Of a DNA stretch of 64,000 nt, positions 56,902 to 64,000 are shown one piece after another; the first letter of the stretch is position 1, and each line of letters begins with the position of its first letter. The position numbers and the translations under genes were made by a program. Under the pieces are notes generated by a model, which saw only the letters and a list, made by a program, of their open reading frames with translations, searched no databases and was not told the DNA's origin. The DNA is from Chitinophaga sedimenti (GTDB taxonomy: Bacteria; Bacteroidota; Bacteroidia; Chitinophagales; Chitinophagaceae): positions 4,774,001 through 4,838,000 of the forward strand of contig NZ_JAKUKA010000001.1 of the NCBI RefSeq assembly GCF_023156195.1, in the 5' to 3' direction.

Positions 56902-56930
56902 TGACTTTTTAGTTACAAAGTCAAAATTAG
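56902..56930 (-). promoter_or_regulatory. Promoter -7 box with overlapping palindromic operator
   Basis: Palindrome TTGACTTT (56902-56909) / AAAGTCAA (56918-56925) with an 8-base spacer lies 9 bases upstream of the TetR start and overlaps a perfect TAATTTTG box on the minus strand (56923-56930). This is the classic placement for autorepression by a TetR protein. Confidence 0.65.
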
Positions 56931-57216
56931 AACAAATTCCGAATATAGTAACATTAGTTGACTAATTAACGTGGTTTTAACACTTCGGTGACGGTGCAGG
57001 GACGGCGGGTTCCGTGGTTATTGGCGCTAACTAGTTTATAATGAAACGATTGTAACGTTTTCTTAAAGTGGATAATTATATTTTGTGTTGAGATTACAAC
57101 AATAGGACAAATCCTCGTTTCACGCTACTTCCTATTTTTGTGTTGATGATACACAAAGCGAGCTTATCGACGCAAGTCAGGTTGTCGGGGGCGAATACGA
57201 CAATCACCTCTCGACC

Positions 57217-57316
57217 ATCCTTCGATGATCCTTCGATGTTGCTCGGTCGGGACGCGGTTTTGACGTGCTTTAATCGAAGGATGACCGAAGGATCACCGAG
57301 GGATCATCGAAGGATT
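57217..57316. repeat. Cluster of 11-bp repeats in two opposite arrays
   Basis: Two identical units ATCCTTCGATG at 57217-57238, and four contiguous units at 57273-57316 (ATCGAAGGATG, ACCGAAGGATC, ACCGAGGGATC, ATCGAAGGATT) in reverse-complement orientation, separated by 34 bases. The result is a large inverted repeat made of tandem 11-mers. It lies between the efflux operon and an IS element. The open frame 57140-57379 across it looks non-coding. The surrounding 56931-57365 has no gene. Confidence 0.85.
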
Positions 57317-57433
57317 ATGGGGGCTATGTCGATTTCATCCCCACTTTCAAGCGCTTTGTCTTATACTAGAAAAACTTGACAGCTTATGGGAAGATTACTA
57401 AATAAGCTTGTCAGATGTGGATTAATTCCTGTT

Positions 57434-58297
57434 TTAACTTGACAAAGCATTTTGGGATTCAAGATAATACATGCTGTCCGGGGTTTTAAGCCCACATGAC
57501 AGATGAGGCCGAAGATGATTGTAGGCATGGATTGCGTTAGCGACCGGCTCTATGGCCTGTTTATAAGACCCAAAGCGCCTATCAAGGCCAAACTCTTGTT
57601 TTAAAATACCATTTACCCGCTCTGCCAGGGCGTTATCATAAGGGCTTCCGGACTGCGTCATACTGATGTTAATGAACTTATCCTGCAAAATAGAAACATA
57701 GCCATCGCAGCAATACTGAATACCACGGTCAGAGTGATGAATAAGCTCCAACAAAGGCGTACGCCGGCTTTTTATTGCTTTCTGTAAAGCGCTGATACAA
57801 CCGACGGCTTTTAAGTGCTGACTCAGATGATACCCCACGATTTTACGGGAGTAGGCATCAGTTACTAGTGATAAGTAGATAAAACCCTTATCTGTTGTCA
57901 GATAAGTAATGTCGCTTACCCAAAGCTGGTCCGGCCTGGTAACAGCAAGCCCGGTAACCAGGTTAGGCCATTTGCGGAACATGTGATTAGAGTCGGTGGT
58001 ATAAACACGCTTTTTACGCCGTTGTATCAGTAGCTGGTGCCCGGCCAGTAAACGATAGAGTCCATCCCGGCCAAGTTTGATCCGATGGGCTTCCAGGCGG
58101 GGTTTAAGCATATGATAAAGCTTGATGGTACCAATACGAGGCAAGGCAGAGCGGATTTCTCTTACCCAGTCAAGCACCAGCGACTCCTGCAGCCCGGGAT
58201 CTGTATCCCGGCTTCTGATATCATACCACGCCTGGCGACTTTTGCCAAACAAGCCACAAATCTTTGAAAATGAAACCTCTTGCAACAGTTCCTTCAT
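57434..58297 (-). CDS. IS3-family transposase OrfB (DDE integrase)
   Basis: 287 residues. The rve core shows the DDE triad: Asp in WVSDITYLTTDKGFIYLSLV, Asp in IHHSDRGIQYC, Glu in NALAERVNGILKQEFG. N-terminal HTH_21 region (KLYHMLKPRLEAHRIKLGRD). The ATG at 58295-58297 abuts the end of orfA; in this family orfB is usually produced by a programmed -1 frameshift from orfA, so the independent start may not be used. Frame intact, so the element could be active apart from orfA. Confidence 0.9.
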   Translation of the reverse strand: MKELLQEVSFSKICGLFGKSRQAWYDIRSRDTDPGLQESLVLDWVREIRSALPRIGTIKLYHMLKPRLEAHRIKLGRDGLYRLLAGHQLLIQRRKKRVYTTDSNHMFRKWPNLVTGLAVTRPDQLWVSDITYLTTDKGFIYLSLVTDAYSRKIVGYHLSQHLKAVGCISALQKAIKSRRTPLLELIHHSDRGIQYCCDGYVSILQDKFINISMTQSGSPYDNALAERVNGILKQEFGLDRRFGSYKQAIEPVANAIHAYNHLRPHLSCGLKTPDSMYYLESQNALSS

Positions 58298-58298
58298 T

Positions 58299-58642
58299 TC
58301 AGTGGCTGTTTGGTACCAGACTTTTTATGATATCAACCCCGAGCTCCTTTTCGGCGTTTTTTATCAATAACTCTAAAGCCATGATACGCAACTGCGCCTC
58401 CTTGAGTGCTGCTGACGACTCGCTTTCCCCGGCAACGCAGGCGGCGCTGCCGGCTGAGACGACCACTTTTCATACCAACGAACAAAATCGCGAACTGTAC
58501 TGGCGCTACGAAGCTGATACTTCTCACATAGCTGCTGCTGACTCAGCGTGCCAGTCTGATACTCATGTACAACAGCGATTTTTAAAGATTCTGGATATAC
58601 CGGCATGCCACCGGCTTTTCCTTTTCTACCTTTTTGTACCAT
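58299..58642 (-). CDS. IS3-family transposase OrfA, one frameshift
   Basis: About 114 residues: helix-turn-helix of the transposase_8 kind (YPESLKIAVVHEYQTGTLSQ, QQLCEKYQLRSASTVRDFVR), then a leucine-zipper-like part (AALKEAQLRIMALELLIKNA). The break is near 58433 where G4 should be G5 (LPGESESSAALKEAQL). Start at 58642. It binds the IS ends and joins OrfB by frameshifting. Confidence 0.82.
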
Positions 58643-58685
58643 AGTGCTACAAATTTAAGCCCTTATCGCTGTCAAGTGATTTTAG

Positions 58686-58830
58686 GAATAGACACTTTCA
58701 CCACAATTTTGGACTGCATTCACCACCACCTGCATGTTCAGATGAACGGATTGCGCTACTTTTGGTTTAATAGCGATACAGCCGCTGAAGTGAGTGACAA
58801 CGGCGGCTGACAGAAGTGGGGAAGCTGGCT
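58686..58830. other. Short region beyond the IS, no gene assigned
   Basis: 145 bases. A plus-strand frame ends in HHLHVQMNGLRYFWFNSDTA and a stop at about 58810, which could be the tail of a gene cut by the IS, but I recognise no family and the matching front part is not evident on the other side of the element. Confidence 0.3.
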
Positions 58831-58864
58831 AAAAAAGAAAAGGAGAAGCCATACAGCTTCTCCT
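58831..58864 (-). terminator. Terminator of the aminotransferase gene
   Basis: 10-bp perfect stem AAGGAGAAGC / GCTTCTCCTT with a 5-base loop, followed by TTCTTTTTT in the minus direction. Confidence 0.87.
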
Positions 58865-58888
58865 TCCATATAATCGATGCGTTTTGAA

Positions 58889-60148
58889 CTAGCTCAATTT
58901 TTCGAGCGCCGCTTTCAGTTTCTCCAGCATTTCCGGAATTTCTTCTTTTACGCAGGTGCCTACGCTCATGCGATACCAGGGAGACGTTTTGGAAGCGCCG
59001 AACGCGGAGAATGGTACCACGGCCAGTTTCGCTTCGTTCAGGATGTAAGACGTAACATCACTCTGACTTTCCAACTTTTTGCCTTCAGCAGTAGTTTTAC
59101 CTACCAGGTCAATTTTCAGCGTCAGGTAGATGGCGGCCTGCGGAGCAATAGCCTCTACGTTATGACCGGCATTTTTCAGTGCGGTAAAGCCAGCGTAGAT
59201 TTTCACCAGTCTTTCTTCGATCTCCGCTTTGAAGTGCTTCAGGTAAGTATTTACATTTTCTTTCTGCGCCAGGTATTTTGCGGCGGCTTTCTGCTCGGCC
59301 ATCGGGCTCCATGCACCAACGTGGCTGAGGATCGCTTTCATTTTACCGATAACGTTAGCGGGACCAAGTGCCCAACCCACGCGCACGCCGGTTGCTGCAA
59401 ATGATTTACTCATACCATCGATGAAAATAGTAAAAGGCTTCATTTCCGGACGCAGGCCAACCGGGTTGTAGTGGTGTGTATCACCGAAGGTGAGTACCCA
59501 GTACATCTGGTCGAACATCACGAACAGCGGTTTTTCGTTTTCGCCGCGCATTTTGTTTTCGGCAATTACCAGGTCGCAGATCTCTTCCAGCTGTTGTTTT
59601 GCAAACGCAGTACCGGTGGGATTCTGCGGAGAACAAAGGGCCAGGAGGGTAGCGCCCTTCAGCAGAGGCTTCAACTCTGCTGCTGTTGGCATAAAGTCGT
59701 TTTCCACACGGGTTTCCAGCACCACGTGTTCGGCTTCCAGGAAATGTGTATAGTGGTTATTGTTCCAGGACGGTGTAGCGTAGATTACTTTCTCGCCGCG
59801 GTCTACCAGCGTGCGGTAAGTAGCGTAAATGATCGGACGGCCACCGCAGGAAATCACGATTTCGCTGTTCGGGTCGTAAGTAAGGTTTTCGCGTTCTGCG
59901 ATGAATTCGCCTACCGCTTTCCGCAGTTCGGGAATACCGTCTGCCGGCGGGTAGTTAGTATAGTGCTCTTTATAAGCGTTGATGATCTCCTGCTCAAATT
60001 CCGCCGGAATAGGGAATACCTTGGGATCAAAATCACCGATAGTGAAGTTGTAAATCTTCTCGCCCTTGGCCTGCTTTTCCTTTATCTCCCCTGCCAGTTT
60101 GATAATTTCAGATCCTATGAGCGTTTCGGCTAAATGCGATAGTTTCAT
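58889..60148 (-). CDS. Aspartate-type pyridoxal-phosphate aminotransferase
   Basis: 419 residues, fold type I, class I/II. PLP lysine in FIDGMSKSFAATGVRVGW, substrate-binding Arg region near the end (WYRMSVGTCVKEE), and CSPQNPTGTAF in the middle. Most like aspartate aminotransferases of the Ib group; a broad-range aromatic or methionine aminotransferase cannot be excluded. Intact frame. Upstream TACTTTTG (60195-60202, minus) with a T-rich -33 region is a likely promoter, leaving a leader of about 40 bases. Confidence 0.9.
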   Translation of the reverse strand: MKLSHLAETLIGSEIIKLAGEIKEKQAKGEKIYNFTIGDFDPKVFPIPAEFEQEIINAYKEHYTNYPPADGIPELRKAVGEFIAERENLTYDPNSEIVISCGGRPIIYATYRTLVDRGEKVIYATPSWNNNHYTHFLEAEHVVLETRVENDFMPTAAELKPLLKGATLLALCSPQNPTGTAFAKQQLEEICDLVIAENKMRGENEKPLFVMFDQMYWVLTFGDTHHYNPVGLRPEMKPFTIFIDGMSKSFAATGVRVGWALGPANVIGKMKAILSHVGAWSPMAEQKAAAKYLAQKENVNTYLKHFKAEIEERLVKIYAGFTALKNAGHNVEAIAPQAAIYLTLKIDLVGKTTAEGKKLESQSDVTSYILNEAKLAVVPFSAFGASKTSPWYRMSVGTCVKEEIPEMLEKLKAALEKLS

Positions 60149-60194
60149 AACCCAAGATGTTTTTTGATGTTTTAAATATTGGTTTTTGCGCCCG

Positions 60195-60202
60195 CAAAAG
60201 TA
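60195..60202 (-). promoter_or_regulatory. -7 promoter element of the aminotransferase gene
   Basis: Perfect TACTTTTG on the minus strand; the -33 region is TTTT at the right distance. Confidence 0.5.
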
Positions 60203-60376
60203 ACCGTTTTATATATACTTTAAAAGAATCGCCCTGTTGTTTTTGATTTATTCAATTCGGCAGCCCATATCCAGGAAAAAATTCAAAAAAGTGGCATTTG
60301 CTGTACAAACCCAAAGTATTATTCTTTTCATAAATGTGGGAAATACATTCAACTCCTTCATTATCAACATAAAATA

Positions 60377-60407
60377 AAAAGCGACCGGGATAATCGGCCG
60401 CTTTTTA
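60377..60407 (-). terminator. Terminator of the SNF2 helicase gene
   Basis: 12-bp stem AAAAAGCGGCCG / CGGTCGCTTTTT on the minus strand (one G-U pair) with a 7-base loop and T-run, 16 bases past the stop. Confidence 0.88.
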
Positions 60408-60422
60408 TTTTATGTCGATGTG

Positions 60423-63400
60423 CTAACTAAACAGGTAAAGCACGTCTTCTTTCGTAAGTTTTTTGATAAAGCCGCTGTCGTCCGCAATAATTTCCTTTAC
60501 CAGCGACTTCTTTCGCTCCTGCAGTTCCAGTATTTTTTCCTCTACCGTATCCTTACAGATCATACGGTAAGCAAAAATGTTTTTCGTTTGCCCTATACGG
60601 TGTGTACGGTCAATCGCCTGCTGCTCCACCGCCGGGTTCCACCAAGGATCCACAATGTATACATAGTCTGCCGCCGTTAAGTTCAGACCCACACCGCCCG
60701 CTTTCAGCGAAATCAGGAACACGCGGCATTCATCATTGTTCTGGAAATTCTGGATCGCCTTTTCACGGTCCTGCGAAGAGGTACTGCCGTCGAAGTACTC
60801 GTACTTGATGTGCTGATGCTCCAGTTTTTCGCGAATAAGCCCCAGCATGCCGAGGAACTGCGAAAAGATCAGCACCTTGTGGTTGCCGATGTTCTCGGTA
60901 ATCTCTCGGGTAAGCTCATGCAGTTTTACACTATGGTTCGGGTATTGCTCCTGCTCGTTCAAAATCGCGGGACTGTCACATATCTGCCGCAGCTTCATCA
61001 GGCCCTGCAAGATGGTGAGCTGCGAGCGCTCCATGCCCTGATCTTCGATCACACCCAGGATTTTGGAGCGGTAGGTATTGCGATACGCGTCGTAAATATG
61101 ACGCTGCTCCGGATCCATTTCACAGAAAATAACTGTTTCGATTTTGTCCGGGAGATCTTTCGCCACCTGCTCTTTCGTGCGGCGCAAGATGAACGGATAA
61201 ATCAGCTTACGCAGGTGATCTTTCCTTTCTTCGTCCTGGAATTTATCGATCGGTGTGGCAAACTCATTCCTGAAAAAGTCTACGCTGCCGAGCATGCCGG
61301 GGTTCAGGAAGTTCATCTGCGCATAAATATCAAAGGTATTGTTCTGCATCGGCGTACCGCTCAGTGCAAAGCGGTTGCGGGTTTGCAACAACTGCGCAGC
61401 CTTGGTTACTTTACTCTGCGGGTTTTTAATAGCCTGCGATTCATCCAGTACTACATAGTCAAATTCCAGCTTCATGAGTAAGGTAATGTCGCTGCGCAAC
61501 GTACCATAAGTCGTAATGATGATGTCGAATTTCCGCAGTTCATCATCGCTGCGCAAACGTGCAGGGCCATGATGAATGTGGTGTGTCATTTCCGGGGTAA
61601 ACTTCTTGATCTCGTTTTCCCAGTTATAAATCAGCGTAGTGGGACAAACCACCAGCGCCAGGCATCTACCGTTCTTATTTTTATAGTGCTGTATGAAGGT
61701 AAGCGCCTGCACGGTTTTACCAAGACCCATATCGTCTGCCAGGATACCGCCCCAGCGCACTTCATCGAGGTAATTCAGCCATTGGAAACCGCTTTCCTGG
61801 TAAGGGCGCAGGTTGGCAAATACATTTGCCGGGATGGGCGTGCTGCGGATTTCGTCGAACTGCAGCAGCTTTTTACGCTTCTCGTCCAGCTCTACCAGGA
61901 TCGCTTCATCATCAATAAACTCATACAGTTCATCGATCACCGAAAAATTGTATTTGGAAAGCTTCAGCCCTTTATCTTTTTCCTCGCCGATCTTAAACAG
62001 CAGCGAGTATTTCTTCAGCCATTCTTCCGGCAACAGGCCCAGCGTACCATCTGCGAGCTGCACATAGTTTTGCTTATTGGCCAGCGCCTTTTTAATTTCT
62101 TTGATGCTCACCTTCTGGTCGCCGTATACTACTTCCACCTGCGCATCGAACCAATCGATACCGGAACTGATTTGCAGGTTGGTAACGGGTTTCTGCGGAT
62201 TAAAGCGGAAGTTGCGTAACGTGTCGAAGCCGAACACACGTACGTTCATTTCCTTCAGCGTATCAAAAAGAGGAAGAACCAATTATTCTTCAACGCCTCT
62301 TTGGCGCGCAGGAAAAAGTAATTGTAGTTGCTGTTAACGGCGAAGTTGGTGTGCAGGTTGCGGATCTTGTTCACAAAATCCATTTCCGCTTCCTTGTTCC
62401 GATGAATGACCAGCACCTTACTGCCTTCCTGCACCGTAATGCGCGTTTCCTCATTCCACTCTACATCATGACCATGGTAAGCAAATGCAGGCTGAATGAT
62501 AAAGGTTCGCCCACTTCTTTCAGGTACACGCGGCAATCGGGCATAATATCGTCCACTTCTGCGAGCAGACCATTATCGAACTCAATCTCGTAGTTTTTGC
62601 TCAACGGCAGCAGGTAATCGCGCAGGTATCCGGCCATTCCTCGTTTACGATGCGCAGCGTGCCGTGCTGCTGGTATTGCTCCACCTGTAAGGCATCCAGC
62701 GGCTGGCGGAACAGGTAAATGGTATCTTTATAAAGGAAGATGAGGGGACTGGCCCACTGGTTGTCCGCCACATTCACCATCACATCGTCGATATCCACCC
62801 AACAAGTAATTTCTACGTGACTCGCCGTCGCCTTCGTTTTAAAGTGAAGCCCCAAATGGCTGTCCGCAATCTTCAGCGGCGTAAGGTTCTTGGTTTTGAA
62901 CGTTTGTCCGTCGCGCAGCAAGAACGTGCGCCGGTGCTCTTCCAGCACAGGCAACAACTTCAGCAATTTCGGATGCAGGTATTCGAGGATCAGCTCCTTG
63001 GTTTCGGCAGGCAGTTCATCTGCATTCTCGTGCATGATGTTTTCCCAGATGCCTGCAAAAGGGGAGTTCTTGTTCAAAAACTTCCCGATTTCTGTTTGCT
63101 GGATTTTGCGCACGGGCACAATCAGCTCTCTATCTTTTCCTTGAATTGATAGAAGTCGATGTATTTGGTGAGGTCCAGCTTGCTGATGAGCGACACGAAT
63201 TCGGTGGCTTCATCGTTGGCTTCGCCGGTAATAAGATCTGCTTTAAAATAAGGATACAGCGGCTCGTTCCCGTTCATCACCACGCCCAGGCGGCGGGTTA
63301 CGGACAAAGTATCTTCCACCGCCGGCTCATTATGGTTATTGGCTGCGGTAGCGGCCGGAATGGGCGCCTCCACTTTTTGATGCTGGGGTCCAGTACACGG

Positions 63401-64000
63401 AGGAAAGGTTTGCCATTTACATATGTAAATGAAAACTTGCCCTCAGGTCGTCGGTGAGGGCGTAACCGTAAAGGGAGAGAAGTTTGTTTTTCTCTTTATC
63501 CCAATTGCGCAGCGTATCGAAATAATAAGGGCCGTTTTCCTGCAGCAGTTGCAGGAACAAAGCCGTTTTATGCTCGCACACCGGGTGTTCCGATTCGCTA
63601 CAGGAGCAGTGTGTATCGAAATTACGTTCTTCGTTGCGTTGCAGGATCAGGGGATAGGTATGACCGTCTACCGTAAGCTCGGCCTCCACTTTTTCATCTT
63701 TGGCAGATTTAATCACCGCATGCGCCTTACGCAAAATCATTTCCGCCTTGTTGTAGATGTCCGGAGAAGCCAGCAGCTTCAGTGTTTTCACATCTATCGA
63801 CTTCATTTTCACCAGCGTATGTTGCTGGTCATATTGCGTTTCAAAACTCTCGAAATGATTTTTATCCAGCATTTCCTGTAGCTGGAAAAGGGCGGCGGCC
63901 TCGTGCCGGCAGATGTCACCAAGGTTATAAGGGCACTGGCAACGGATATTCATTACCGCTGTTTCGTGGTATTTATTGATGGAAACCTTGTAGTAGTTGG
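60423..64000 (-). CDS. SWIM-domain SNF2-family helicase, 5' end outside window, four frameshifts
   Basis: At least 1,190 residues within the window. A SWIM zinc motif (RCQCPYNLGDICRHEAAAL) near the window edge and a second Cys-rich stretch (CSCSESEHPVCEHKTALF) come first. The SNF2 ATPase follows: DDMGLGKTVQALTFI (Walker A), VLDESQAIKNP (DEAD-box-like motif II), LSGTPMQNN (III), SQFLGML, SLKAGGVGLNLTAADYV (V), and DRTHRIGQTKN (VI). Such proteins remodel protein-DNA complexes, often in transcription or repair. Breaks near 62275, between 62540 and 62605, near 63121 and near 63395; the final 619 codons are intact. The last gene before a terminator, and no partner is in view. Confidence 0.9.

Larger units (their letters stand above)
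57366..58685 (-). mobile_element. IS3-family insertion sequence
   Basis: About 1.3 kb, with orfA and orfB on the minus strand. Terminal inverted repeats include ACTTGACAGC (57374-57383) and GCTGTCAAGT (58668-58677), preceded on both ends by related CTA-rich sequence. I could not find a clear target-site duplication. OrfA/OrfB organisation and the DDE domain place it in the IS3 family. Confidence 0.8.

Noticed and set aside
57140-57379. 79-codon plus-strand open frame
   Set aside because: It crosses the 11-bp repeat arrays, ends in the IS terminus, and has no domain or start context.
58686-58830. Gene interrupted by the IS3 element
   Set aside because: A short tail frame exists, but no matching front half is found on the other side and no target duplication is evident.
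1-64000. CRISPR arrays, prophage, toxin-antitoxin or defence island
   Set aside because: No spaced direct repeats of CRISPR type, no phage structural genes and no recognisable defence genes; the only repeats are those listed.

Overview
The window looks like chromosomal DNA of a Bacteroidota species, most likely near Chitinophagaceae/Chitinophaga (the phylum is well supported, the family is a guess). The basis is the gliding lipoprotein GldH, a DUF4834 protein, BatD/BatE, GldH beside YicC, a long amidophosphoribosyltransferase, LytTR/LytS systems, and many promoters of the phylum type (TTG or TTTG, about 19 bases, then TAnnTTTG) with few Shine-Dalgarno sites.

A technical point governs the reading. 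About 30 genes, including essential ones such as infB, nusA, pheS, rimP's partners and lpxD, are cut by single-base frameshifts, usually one base missing from a homopolymer. I count close to 50 in 64 kb. This is best explained by uncorrected long-read or homopolymer-type sequencing error, so I annotate whole genes across the breaks and give each break position.

Layout. 1-12 kb: a general-stress and signalling block (topoisomerase IB, SDR, DUF892 ferritin-like protein, DUF2383, CsbD, lmo0937-type membrane protein, low-affinity iron permease) around a sensor kinase/Rcp-type regulator/receiver-PAS-kinase trio, a lone receiver and an NtrC-type sigma54 activator. 12-23 kb: aspA, a SixA-type phosphatase, amidophosphoribosyltransferase, a SurA-type foldase and the rimP-nusA-infB operon with a terminator-like hairpin in its leader. 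23-32 kb: GlsB-type and DUF4834 small membrane proteins, HAD phosphatase, a CAT-anticodon tRNA, a lipoprotein, a sulfatase, proC, an HNH endonuclease, then CPBP protease-DUF2007-cdsA-psd. 32-43 kb: yjjG, SDR, orphan batD-batE, a LytTR regulator with a degenerate LytS-type kinase, and the yicC-gldH-kinase-regulator operon, pseudouridine synthase and Crp/Fnr regulator. 43-50 kb: a candidate small RNA, lpxD, a 43-bp tandem repeat, and a pheS-hbd-epimerase operon opposite a GAF-LytS kinase. 50-57 kb: a five-gene efflux operon (two TetR regulators, TolC, adaptor, RND pump). 57-64 kb: an 11-bp repeat cluster, an IS3-family element, an aspartate-type aminotransferase and a SWIM/SNF2 helicase running off the end.

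I found no CRISPR array, prophage, defence island or clearly novel multigene system. The most unusual items are the degenerate kinase, the candidate small RNA, the rimP leader hairpin, the 11-bp and 43-bp repeats and the tRNA T-loop.
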